Shown here piece by piece: positions 9,089-17,239 of a stretch of 64,000 nt of DNA. The translations under genes and the position numbers were made by a program. The notes beneath the pieces were generated by a model. That model made no database searches and was not told the origin of the DNA. It saw only the letters and a list, made by a program, of their open reading frames with translations. Within the stretch, counting starts at the first letter, position 1. Every line of letters begins with the position of its first letter. The DNA is from Heliomarina baculiformis (lineage in GTDB: Bacteria; Pseudomonadota; Alphaproteobacteria; Rhodobacterales; Rhodobacteraceae), in assembly GCF_019966545.1 (NCBI RefSeq), contig NZ_JAIMIC010000012.1, positions 1-64,000 of the forward strand, written 5' to 3'.

Positions 9089-10252
9089 TCAAGCTGTCAG
9101 CTGATCGCCCAGACGTTCCAGCATGGTCAGGCAGCTTCTCATCTGTTCGACGCTGACGAACTCATCGGGTTTGTGCGCCTGCTCGATAGAACCAGGCCCG
9201 CAGACCACCACCGACATGCCAAGTTCCTGGAAAAGCCCGGCTTCAGTGCCAAAAGGCACGACATGGGCGCCATTCGCGCCGACAAGCCGCGAGACGAGAT
9301 CCCGTGCAGCATTGTCATCCATGACTTCAAGCCCGGCGACTTCCCCAATGACCTCCGTCACGATATCGGCGTCGGGGTGAACGTTCTGCATAGCGGGCAG
9401 CAACTCGCGTTCGACAAAATGGTGAATTGATCTTTTTACAAACTCGCCGTCGCTGTTCTGAACCGGTCGCATTTCCCATTCGACCTCTGCTTTGCCGGCG
9501 ATCACGTTGTGCGCGACACCACCGTGGATGGAGCCAACGTTGATTGTCGTCCAGGGCGGGGTGAATGGGCTCTGGATCGGCGCGCGCTGAACAAGATCGT
9601 TGCGCAGGCTTAAAAGGTGCATAACGTATCGCGCGGCGTACTCGGCTGCATTCACGCCCAGATCCGGAGAAGACCCGTGCCCCTCAAGACCGTTGAACCG
9701 GACGGTGTATTCGCAGCATCCTTTGTGGCCTTCGATCACCCGCATTGATGTCGGTTCGCCGATGATGGCCATTGCAGGTTTGATGCCGCGTTTGCGCAGC
9801 TCTGGGACGAGAGACCGTGCGCCAAGGCAACCGACCTCTTCATCATAGGTGAAAGCGAAATGCAGCGGCCGTTTCAGCTCCAATTGGCTGTATTCACGCG
9901 CCATCACCGTTGCCGCCGCGATAAAACCCTTCATGTCGCATGTGCCACGTCCGTATAGCCGTTCCTCGTGCTCAAGCAGAACAAAAGGATCGCTGGACCA
10001 GTCCTGATCTTCGACCGGCACCACATCCGTGTGGCCAGACAAGACAAGCCCCCCATCGCCTTCGGGACCAAGCGTCGCGAACAGGTTCGCCTTTGTGCCG
10101 CTCTCGTCCGAGAACAGATCGACACGGGCCCCACAATCTCCAAGCCGGGAGGCAAGGTCCGCGACCATTTCGAGATTGCTGTCCGCCGAAACGGTCGGGT
10201 AACCGACCAGCGACTGCAGCAGGTCCAGGGTATCCTCCAGCCGATCCGTCAC
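9089..10252 (-). CDS. M20 metallopeptidase, ArgE-like N-acetyl amino acid deacetylase
   Basis: About 387 residues from a GTG at 10252 that overlaps the stop of the upstream gene (GTGA). M20 zinc-site motifs are in order: SGHTDVVPVE (His, Asp), GRGTCDMKG (bridging Asp), TYDEEVGCLG (catalytic Glu and ligand Glu), and a C-terminal His in EQAHKPDEF. The match is closest to acetylornithine deacetylase, which cleaves N-acetyl groups in the cytoplasm. Coupling to a creatinase/DoeA-like hydrolase and proximity to a second ABC importer suggest it removes an acyl group from the product of that hydrolase rather than serving arginine synthesis. An in-frame upstream ATG (10357) would run far into the neighbouring gene. 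Confidence 0.85.
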   Translation of the reverse strand: MTDRLEDTLDLLQSLVGYPTVSADSNLEMVADLASRLGDCGARVDLFSDESGTKANLFATLGPEGDGGLVLSGHTDVVPVEDQDWSSDPFVLLEHEERLYGRGTCDMKGFIAAATVMAREYSQLELKRPLHFAFTYDEEVGCLGARSLVPELRKRGIKPAMAIIGEPTSMRVIEGHKGCCEYTVRFNGLEGHGSSPDLGVNAAEYAARYVMHLLSLRNDLVQRAPIQSPFTPPWTTINVGSIHGGVAHNVIAGKAEVEWEMRPVQNSDGEFVKRSIHHFVERELLPAMQNVHPDADIVTEVIGEVAGLEVMDDNAARDLVSRLVGANGAHVVPFGTEAGLFQELGMSVVVCGPGSIEQAHKPDEFVSVEQMRSCLTMLERLGDQLTA

Positions 10253-11433
10253 GGCTTCACGAAAAGCTGACGGGGGCGGTTGCAGAAGGTTTCCGCCGCC
10301 CCGGTTTCTCGGATGAGAATGCTCTCGGTGATTTCCAGCCCCCATGTATCGCGCCACAAGCCCGGCATGAAGTGGAACGTCATTCCCGGCTCAAGTACGG
10401 TTTCGTCGGTCGAACGCAAAGAGATCGTACGCTCGCCCCAGTCCGGGGGATAGCTGAGACCGATGGAATATCCACAACGCCCAACACGGTCGATCCCGTG
10501 CCGGTTCAAAGCATCTGACAAGGCATTTGCAATATCGCAGGCGCGGTTGCCTGCACGGCCTGCCTCCAGTCCGGCTTCGAGCCCTTCGACAATCGCGGCC
10601 TCGGCGGCAAGGATATCCTCGGTCGGTTTGCCAAGGAACAGGGTTCGGCAGAAGGGCGTATGATACCGGCGGTAGCATCCGGCGATTTCAAAAAATGTCG
10701 CTTCGCCGGACTTGAACGGCCTGCCGTCCCACGTCAGGTGAGGCGCTGCGGCGTCATCGCCCGACGGTAACATGGGCACGATGGCAGGATAGTCACCCCA
10801 AGCGTCCCCCACGCCGCGAATCGCATCCCGGTAGAGTTCCGCGACAACTTCGTTCTTCGCGACACCAGGTTCGACTCTTTCCAGCAACCCGTCGATCATT
10901 TTTTCGGAGATGGCGGCTGCCTTGCGCATGAAGGCGATTTCTGCCTGCGATTTAACCGCTCTCAGGTGATTAACGACGCCTGTCGCGTCCTCGAAAGTGG
11001 CATTGGGCAGCGACGCTTCAAGTATATGCATCGCCTTGGCGGAGAAGTAATAATTTTCCTTCTCAACACCGATCCGGCCCGCCGAAAGGCCTAGGCTGTC
11101 GAGCAGAACCGAAAGGTCCTGCATAGGGTGCAATTCGGTTGATTGAACGAAACTGTCTTCATACCCGATTACACGATCAAACCCCATCCAGACGGTCCGC
11201 AAGGCGCCCTGCGTATCCATCAATCTCCCCCACCATATGGGGTCGGAATCGGGAAGAACTACAACACCTTGATGCACGTAAAACGACCAGCCGTCATACC
11301 CGGTCAGCCACGCCTGATTGGAAGGATCGGTCACGAAAAGCGCGTCCAGACCGTGTTTCGACAGGGCTTGTCGGGTCTTTTTCAGGCGCGTCGCGTATTC
11401 TTCGATCGAAAAGGGCAGGGCCGACGCTGTCAT
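10249..11433 (-). CDS. M24-fold hydrolase, creatinase / ectoine hydrolase (DoeA)-like
   Basis: 394 residues with the two-domain pita-bread architecture: an N-terminal creatinase domain (about 1-150) and a C-terminal M24 catalytic domain. The canonical metal ligands of M24 aminopeptidases are altered. The first DxG site reads FFEIAG and the second reads HTPFCRT; only the late Glu in GLEITES looks conserved. That pattern fits non-metal amidinohydrolases such as creatinase and DoeA, which open a C-N bond in small ring or guanidino compounds. The ArgE-like deacetylase follows with a 4-base overlap. A DoeB-type aspartoacylase and the other ectoine genes are absent here, so the substrate is open. 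Confidence 0.75.
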   Translation of the reverse strand: MTASALPFSIEEYATRLKKTRQALSKHGLDALFVTDPSNQAWLTGYDGWSFYVHQGVVVLPDSDPIWWGRLMDTQGALRTVWMGFDRVIGYEDSFVQSTELHPMQDLSVLLDSLGLSAGRIGVEKENYYFSAKAMHILEASLPNATFEDATGVVNHLRAVKSQAEIAFMRKAAAISEKMIDGLLERVEPGVAKNEVVAELYRDAIRGVGDAWGDYPAIVPMLPSGDDAAAPHLTWDGRPFKSGEATFFEIAGCYRRYHTPFCRTLFLGKPTEDILAAEAAIVEGLEAGLEAGRAGNRACDIANALSDALNRHGIDRVGRCGYSIGLSYPPDWGERTISLRSTDETVLEPGMTFHFMPGLWRDTWGLEITESILIRETGAAETFCNRPRQLFVKP

Positions 11434-11669
11434 ATACTTTTGATCCTTCTGTTACGTGTGTTCTGGCGCCAGCCATATCTGAAATTCTCGGGCGTGAACG
11501 TCAAGCTGCCCCGAAATTCGGTAAAACTGTTTGTTTTTCGCTCTTTTACCCCATGTTGCTGCCTTCAAATAATCATTCTCGTCAAGTTGGTTGCACTCTG
11601 GCGGTTCTCTGTGATTACATCTGTTCATGAAAACGCAGGAAAAACTGCGAAGTCCAAGGGGAGCCGCTT
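11434..11669. promoter_or_regulatory. Divergent control region of the second transport cluster
   Basis: 236 bases between the minus-strand hydrolase pair and the plus-strand ABC operon. It is locally AT-richer than its flanks and must carry both promoters. I see no clear regulator palindrome, and no regulator gene lies beside it. Confidence 0.5.
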
Positions 11670-12770
11670 TTGGCTGATACGCAAAACACAGACGCGTTCG
11701 TCGAGTTCGAACGCGTACAAAAAAGCTATGACGGCGAGAACTTGGTCGTCAAAGATTTGAACCTTTTCATGCCCAAGGGTGAATTTCTCACCATGCTGGG
11801 GCCGTCAGGTTCCGGTAAGACGACATGTCTCATGATGCTTGCCGGTTTCGAAACCGCGACGCACGGCGATATCCGACTCGACGGCACAAGCATCAATAAT
11901 ATTCCGCCGCACAAACGCGGCATCGGCATGGTCTTTCAGAATTATGCCCTGTTCCCGCACATGACAGTTGCCGAAAACCTCGCCTTCCCGCTTGAGGTTC
12001 GCAAGATCGGTAAGTCCGACCGAGAAGCCAAGGTCAAGCGCGCGCTGGACATGGTTCAGATGGGCGATTTTGGCAGTCGGCGGCCAGCGCAGCTTTCGGG
12101 CGGTCAGCAGCAGCGGATCGCATTGGCCCGCGCGCTGGTTTTCGAGCCCGAACTGGTTCTGATGGATGAACCGCTCGGCGCCCTCGACAAGCAGCTTCGC
12201 GAAACACTGCAGTTCGAAATCACGCGGCTCGCCCATGATCTAGGCATTACGGTTGTCTACGTGACACACGATCAGACCGAGGCTCTGACCATGTCAGACC
12301 GCGTGGCTGTTTTCGATGATGGGCGTATCCAGCAGCTCGCGCCGCCGGACCAGCTTTATGAGGCGCCCGAGAACAGCTTTGTCGCGCAGTTCATTGGCGA
12401 AAACAACACGCTTGAAGGCGTCGTCAAAGAGATCAACGGCGATTCCTGCCTTGTCGAACTCGACGGGGGCGAGGTCATCGCCTGCAAGCCGATTAACGTG
12501 AACAAACCGGGCGATCGCACCCGCGTTTCGATCCGACCGGAACGTGTCGAATATAATAAAGACCGGCTTCAGGAAGGCGCGCACACGCTCAAGGCCGAAG
12601 TGCTTGAGTTTGTTTACATGGGGGACATCTTCCGGACGCGGCTTCGTGTGGCTGGAAACGATGACTTTGTCATCAAGACGCGGAACGCGCCGGATGTGGA
12701 ACGTCTTAAACCGGGCAGCCAGATCGAAATAGGCTGGTTGCCAGAGGATTGCCGCGCGCTTGATGCGTAG
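11670..12770 (+). CDS. Polyamine-type ABC transporter ATP-binding protein (second system)
   Basis: 366 residues. Walker A GPSGSGKTT, signature LSGGQQQR, Walker B LVLMDEP with GALD, and a C-terminal TOBE region from about residue 245 to 360. The start is TTG at 11670 behind AAGGGGAG; no better in-frame start is available. It is a paralogue of the ATPase at 4471-5598. It leads an operon with a binding protein, a DUF1330 protein and two permeases, so it energises import of a small charged organic compound. Confidence 0.88.
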   Translation: MADTQNTDAFVEFERVQKSYDGENLVVKDLNLFMPKGEFLTMLGPSGSGKTTCLMMLAGFETATHGDIRLDGTSINNIPPHKRGIGMVFQNYALFPHMTVAENLAFPLEVRKIGKSDREAKVKRALDMVQMGDFGSRRPAQLSGGQQQRIALARALVFEPELVLMDEPLGALDKQLRETLQFEITRLAHDLGITVVYVTHDQTEALTMSDRVAVFDDGRIQQLAPPDQLYEAPENSFVAQFIGENNTLEGVVKEINGDSCLVELDGGEVIACKPINVNKPGDRTRVSIRPERVEYNKDRLQEGAHTLKAEVLEFVYMGDIFRTRLRVAGNDDFVIKTRNAPDVERLKPGSQIEIGWLPEDCRALDA

Positions 12771-12892
12771 TGGCTGAAATGTATCGCGATGGGCCCCGGC
12801 CCACGCGATATTCGATGCGGAGCGAGGATAACGCCCGTTCCACCGTTCCGCAGCAAACCAATCGGGCTAAAAAGTCTGGGAGTAATTATTCT

Positions 12893-14002
12893 ATGACACT
12901 ACGCAAAACCATTCTCGCAACGTCGGCACTTTCCGTGATCGCCGGTGCGGCTGTCGCTGAAATGGCCAATGACATGACCCTCGTTTCCTGGGGCGGCGCC
13001 TATCAGAACAGCCAACAGAAGGCCTACGTCGAGCCCTACCTCGAAGCTCACCCGGAAGTCAGCGCGACATGGGACGAAAGCTCTGCCGAAGCAGTTGCAA
13101 AGCTACGCGCCATGAACGAAGCGGGCAACATCACCTGGGATCTGGTTGACGTTGTTGCAGCCGACGCCATCCGTCTCTGCGACGAAGGTCTGGCGATGGA
13201 ATACGATCCGGAAGAACTGCTCGCCGAGGGCGAAGACGGCTCATCCGCCGAGGATGACTTTGGCGACCTGATCGTCAGCGACTGCTTCATCCCGCAGATC
13301 GTTTACTCGACCACCTTTGGCTATCGCACGGACATGGTTCCGGAAGGCGTCGATGCACCGAGCGAAATCTGCGACGTGTTCGATCTGGAAACATATCCGG
13401 GCAAGCGCAGCCTCGAAAAGCGTCCGATCAACAACATGGAATGGGCGCTGCTCTGTGATGGCGTTGCCAAAGAAGACGTCTACGACGTTCTGGAAACCGA
13501 AGAAGGTCAAGAGCAGGCATTGGCCAAGCTCGACACCATCAAGGACAGCGTGATCTGGTGGTCCGCGGGTGCAGACACGCCGCAGCTTCTTGCCGATGGC
13601 GAAGTTTTCATGGGCTCCACCTATAACGGTCGTCTGTTCTCGGTCATCGAAGAGCAGGACCAGCCGGTTGCAATGATGTGGGACGCGCAGGTGTTCGACC
13701 TTGACGGCTGGATCATCCCCGCCGGCCTGCCCGAAGACCGTCTGGCACGCGTGAAGGACTTTGTTAAGTTCGCCACCGACACCCAGCGTCTTGCCGATCA
13801 GGCAGCTTATATTTCCTACGGTCCGGCACGTAAGTCCTCGGCACCGCTGGTTGGCAAGCACGCCGATCTCGGTATCGACATGGGTCCGCATATGCCGACC
13901 GATCCGGAGAACGCGGCCAACACCTTTGTCTATAACTATGGCTTCTGGGCTGACTACCGCGACGACATCGACGCGAAGTTCCAGGCTTGGCTGACCAAGT
14001 AA
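12893..14002 (+). CDS. Periplasmic binding protein of the second polyamine-type ABC transporter
   Basis: 369 residues from ATG 12893 (GGGAG 10 bases upstream). The signal peptide (about 21 residues, ending AVA) is followed by MTLVSWGGAYQ, typical of the PotD-like branch. The frame is open upstream to a GTG at 12770 that overlaps the ATPase stop, but that would bury the signal peptide inside the protein. The mature protein is acidic. The first-cluster homologue is clearly diverged, so a different ligand is likely. It is followed by a strong hairpin. Confidence 0.88.
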   Translation: MTLRKTILATSALSVIAGAAVAEMANDMTLVSWGGAYQNSQQKAYVEPYLEAHPEVSATWDESSAEAVAKLRAMNEAGNITWDLVDVVAADAIRLCDEGLAMEYDPEELLAEGEDGSSAEDDFGDLIVSDCFIPQIVYSTTFGYRTDMVPEGVDAPSEICDVFDLETYPGKRSLEKRPINNMEWALLCDGVAKEDVYDVLETEEGQEQALAKLDTIKDSVIWWSAGADTPQLLADGEVFMGSTYNGRLFSVIEEQDQPVAMMWDAQVFDLDGWIIPAGLPEDRLARVKDFVKFATDTQRLADQAAYISYGPARKSSAPLVGKHADLGIDMGPHMPTDPENAANTFVYNYGFWADYRDDIDAKFQAWLTK

Positions 14003-14018
14003 GTTACTGACAAGACAC

Positions 14019-14042
14019 GACGGGGCCTAGTTGGGCCCCGTC
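14019..14042 (+). terminator. Intercistronic hairpin after the binding-protein gene
   Basis: Perfect 9-bp arms GACGGGGCC / GGCCCCGTC with a 6-base loop, 16 bases after the binding-protein stop and before the DUF1330 gene. No T-run follows, so partial termination or 3'-end protection of the upstream message is more likely than full termination. Confidence 0.65.
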
Positions 14043-14065
14043 ACCAAACAAAGGAATTTCAAAGC

Positions 14066-14353
14066 ATGCCCAAGGGTTACTGGATCGTCCACGTTACCGT
14101 CACCAACCCCGAGGAGTATGCGGAATACGTCCGGCTCGATACGCCGATCGTCGAAGAATACGGCGGCAATTTTCTTGTGCGGGGCGGGCAAAGCGAAACG
14201 CCCGAAACGCCCCAGAAAGACCGCCATGTGGTGGTAGAGTTCCCTGATCTCGCTGCCGCTCAGAAGTGTTATCATTCAGACGGCTACCAAAAGGCCGCAA
14301 AGATCAGGATGGCGCATTCAGACAGCGATATCGTCATCGTCGAGGGGACATGA
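14066..14353 (+). CDS. DUF1330 family small protein
   Basis: 95 residues matching the DUF1330 pattern: KGYWIVHVTVTNPEEYAEYV at the start, a central GG turn (FLVRGGQ), then VVVEFPDLAAAQKCYHSDGYQ. The family folds as a ferredoxin-like dimer of the ABM/dabb type; its biochemical role is not established. It sits inside the ABC operon between binding protein and permease, an unusual place, which suggests a role tied to the imported substrate, perhaps as a small enzyme or isomerase. No catalytic residue can be assigned from sequence alone. Confidence 0.85.
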   Translation: MPKGYWIVHVTVTNPEEYAEYVRLDTPIVEEYGGNFLVRGGQSETPETPQKDRHVVVEFPDLAAAQKCYHSDGYQKAAKIRMAHSDSDIVIVEGT

Positions 14354-14354
14354 A

Positions 14355-15965
14355 ATGACCAGCACGACAGAGACCAATGTGCCACTTGAAGGTCCGACGC
14401 CGGATGACGGATTGCGCGCTGCTGAACAGTCCGGTCCGATGCTCGCAGCGGACGGGACGCCGCTGAAACGCAGTCTGGCAAGGGCGCTGCGTCGCGAAAA
14501 ACTGCGGGCTTTGATGCTGATCGCCCCGCTGTTGCTGTTTGTGCTGATTACATTTATCGCGCCGATTGGCGATATGCTGCTGCGCTCCGTGCGCAACGAC
14601 ATCGTGGCCGACACGCTCCCGGAAACGGTCGAGCAGCTCGGCATGTGGGATTCAGCGCAACAAGAGCTTCCGGACGATGCCACATGGACGGCGCTTTACA
14701 TCGATCTGGTGCTCGCCGAAGAGCAAAAGTTGCATACCCGTCTGGGCAGCCGTCTGAATTATGAACTCACCGGCGCATCCTCGCTATTCCGCAAGACCGG
14801 GCGCGCGGTGGGTAGGTTCGATACCGACGTTTATACCGATCAGTTCGTCGCGCTGGATGATAGCTGGGAGAACGCCGCCACCTGGGTGAATATGTTTGAT
14901 GACTCCGACATTGCGGAGGCATTGCCCCTGACCGCGCGGACTTGGGAGCGCTGGGTTGATTATCTGGAATCCGAAGACGACATTCCCGCCGAGGAAGACG
15001 TCGAGGATTTTCTCTTTACTGCGCTTTACGCGGACCTGACCCGGGAGGGCGCCGACGTATCGGGCCTGTCTCCTCGGCTGGAGCAAGCGGCCGCCGCAGT
15101 TTCGGGTTTTGAAACCGTCGATCTGCGAGAACAGTTCGAGGACGCGGATGACGACTGGCTAGATCCGGAAATCATGCGCACGATCCAGACCTATTCGCCG
15201 CGCTATACCTCGGGATATTTCCTGAACGCGGTGGACGCGCAACTGACAGCAGATGGCGTCAGCATGCGCCCCGAGAACCAGCAGATCTATGGAATCCTGT
15301 TCAAGCGCACGATTTTCATGTCGCTGACCATCACGTTGAGCTGCATCATTCTCGGCTATCCGGTCGCCTGGATTCTGGCCAACCTGCCGACCCGTTCTGC
15401 AAACCTGCTGATGATCCTCGTCCTTCTACCATTCTGGACGTCGCTTCTGGTGCGCACCTCGGCGTGGAAAGTGATGCTGCAACAGCAGGGGGTCATTAAC
15501 GATACGCTGGTCTGGTTAGGGCTCGTCGCCGACGATGCCCGATTGGTGATGATCAACAACCAGTTCGGTACCATCGTCGCGATGACGCATATCCTGCTGC
15601 CGTTCATGATCCTGCCGATGTATTCGGTGATGCAGACCATCCCGCCCTCCTACCTGCGCGCCGCGAAAAGCCTGGGCGCAACCAACTGGACGGCCTTCTG
15701 GCGCGTGTATTTCCCGCAATCAGTTCCCGGAATTGGCGCAGGGTCGATCCTCGTGTTCATCCTGTCCATCGGTTACTACATCACGCCGGAAATCGTCGGC
15801 GGTACGACAGGTACCTTCATTTCCAACCGGATTGCCTACCACATTTCTTCGTCTCTCAACTGGGGACTGGCTGCGGCGCTAGGCACGATCCTGCTCGCCG
15901 TCGTGCTCATCCTCTACTGGGCCTATGACAAGATCGTAGGCATCGACAACGTGAAGCTGGGATAA
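14355..15965 (+). CDS. Polyamine-type ABC permease with a large periplasmic insertion
   Basis: 536 residues, well above the roughly 290 usual for PotB-like permeases. A cytoplasmic N-terminus of about 50 residues leads into TM1 (about 52-74). A hydrophilic, acidic segment of about 230 residues (75-310) with several Asp/Glu runs follows, then the remaining five helices and the EAA loop (RAAKSLGATNWTAFW, near 434-448). The insertion falls between TM1 and TM2, so it should be periplasmic. It may contact the binding protein or gate the substrate. It starts 2 bases after the DUF1330 stop with GAGGGGA upstream. Confidence 0.88.
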   Translation: MTSTTETNVPLEGPTPDDGLRAAEQSGPMLAADGTPLKRSLARALRREKLRALMLIAPLLLFVLITFIAPIGDMLLRSVRNDIVADTLPETVEQLGMWDSAQQELPDDATWTALYIDLVLAEEQKLHTRLGSRLNYELTGASSLFRKTGRAVGRFDTDVYTDQFVALDDSWENAATWVNMFDDSDIAEALPLTARTWERWVDYLESEDDIPAEEDVEDFLFTALYADLTREGADVSGLSPRLEQAAAAVSGFETVDLREQFEDADDDWLDPEIMRTIQTYSPRYTSGYFLNAVDAQLTADGVSMRPENQQIYGILFKRTIFMSLTITLSCIILGYPVAWILANLPTRSANLLMILVLLPFWTSLLVRTSAWKVMLQQQGVINDTLVWLGLVADDARLVMINNQFGTIVAMTHILLPFMILPMYSVMQTIPPSYLRAAKSLGATNWTAFWRVYFPQSVPGIGAGSILVFILSIGYYITPEIVGGTTGTFISNRIAYHISSSLNWGLAAALGTILLAVVLILYWAYDKIVGIDNVKLG

Positions 15966-15969
15966 GCCA

Positions 15970-17166
15970 ATGACTGCGAGCGATATCGTCATCACCGCGA
16001 CAGAGAAAAAGCCGGTGTCATTCTATGCGTCTGTCGCGGCGGCAGCCGGGGCATTCGCAGGTATCTTCGTCGGAGCGGCACAAGGGTCGACTCTGCTGGG
16101 GTTGATCTGCGGCGCGATCCTAATGGCTATCGTCGCGTATGTAGCGGTCGAAATTCTGGGGCGCAGACAGGAAAAACCGCTGCGCTGGGGACTTGTGATC
16201 CTCTTTGCCATCGTCGGCTTTCTGTTCGGCGGCACGCCGGGTGGCGTGATCGGAGCGCTGTTTGGCTGGTTTTTTGGCTGGTTTGTCTACTGGCTTGGCT
16301 TCAACCGTTACCGGGCACATCTCGTGCCCTACCTCACACCGGGGCAGGTACTGTGGCACTACGCCTTCCGGGTGATCTGTGGAGCGATTTTCGTCTTCCT
16401 GATTACACCGATCCTCGTCGTTATGCCGCTTTCCTTCAACGCCGAGAACTTCTTTACCTTCACGCCGGAAATGCTGCGGTTCGATCCCGAAGGATATTCG
16501 CTGCGCCATTACCGCGACTTCCTGACGAACACGGAATGGACCAACGCGGTGAAGAACTCGCTGATGATCGCGCCGGTTGCGACGCTGATTTCGGTAAGCC
16601 TCGGTACGCTGGCGGCCATCGGCCTCAGCCAGTCCCATGTGCCGGCAAAGCGCGCCATCATGGCGATCATGATTTCCCCGATGATCGTTCCGCTGATCAT
16701 CTCGGCGACCGGCATGTATTTCTTCTACTCGAAGATCGGGCTTGTCGGCACCTACTGGGGTATTGTGCTTGCGCATGCCGTTCTCGGTATTCCCTTCGTG
16801 ATCATCACGGTCACGGCTACACTTGTTGGCTTTGACAAGTCCCTCACCCGTGCGGCGGCCAACATGGGCGCCGATCCGGTGACGACTTTCTTCCGGGTGC
16901 AGATGCCGCTGATCCTGCCAGGCGTGATCTCGGGCGGCCTGTTTGCTTTCATCACGTCCTTCGACGAGGTTGTTGTTGTCCTCTTTGTGGGCTCTGCCGA
17001 ATTGCAGACCCTGCCTTGGCAGATGTTCACCGGTCTGCGGGAGCAGATCTCTCCCACGATCCTTGCCGCTGCGACAGTTCTGGTGGCGATCTCCATTGCC
17101 CTGCTGACGGTCGTGGAATTGCTGCGCCGCCGGTCCGAGCGGCTTCGCGGCATGTCACCGGGCTAA
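15970..17166 (+). CDS. Polyamine-type ABC permease with an N-terminal membrane extension
   Basis: 398 residues. The C-terminal 260 or so are a normal PotC-like permease, with the EAA loop RAAANMGADPVTTFF near 295-309. The first 130 residues add several glycine- and alanine-rich hydrophobic helices (for example the GGTPGGVIGALFGWFFGW stretch) joined by a short basic loop. Such an extension is absent from the first-cluster homologue. It pairs with the permease encoded 4 bases upstream. A strong terminator follows, closing the operon. Confidence 0.88.
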   Translation: MTASDIVITATEKKPVSFYASVAAAAGAFAGIFVGAAQGSTLLGLICGAILMAIVAYVAVEILGRRQEKPLRWGLVILFAIVGFLFGGTPGGVIGALFGWFFGWFVYWLGFNRYRAHLVPYLTPGQVLWHYAFRVICGAIFVFLITPILVVMPLSFNAENFFTFTPEMLRFDPEGYSLRHYRDFLTNTEWTNAVKNSLMIAPVATLISVSLGTLAAIGLSQSHVPAKRAIMAIMISPMIVPLIISATGMYFFYSKIGLVGTYWGIVLAHAVLGIPFVIITVTATLVGFDKSLTRAAANMGADPVTTFFRVQMPLILPGVISGGLFAFITSFDEVVVVLFVGSAELQTLPWQMFTGLREQISPTILAAATVLVAISIALLTVVELLRRRSERLRGMSPG

Positions 17167-17187
17167 GAAACCCGTTCCGACAGAAAC

Positions 17188-17223
17188 AAAAAAGGCGCGC
17201 CTCAGACCGAGACGCGCCTTTTT
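17188..17223 (+). terminator. Rho-independent terminator of the second ABC operon
   Basis: The inverted repeat AAAAGGCGCGCCTC / GAGACGCGCCTTTT with a short loop ends in a T-run. It lies 21 bases after the last permease stop and before the convergent transglycosylase, for which the A-rich 5' flank can serve as the T-run on the other strand. Confidence 0.85.
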
Positions 17224-17239
17224 AGATTCTGCTGCGAAA

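Noticed and set aside
9089-11669. Ectoine utilisation operon
   Set aside because: Only the DoeA-like hydrolase fits. DoeB, the ectoine transporter, EnuR and the diaminobutyrate aminotransferase context are absent, so the label was not applied to the cluster.
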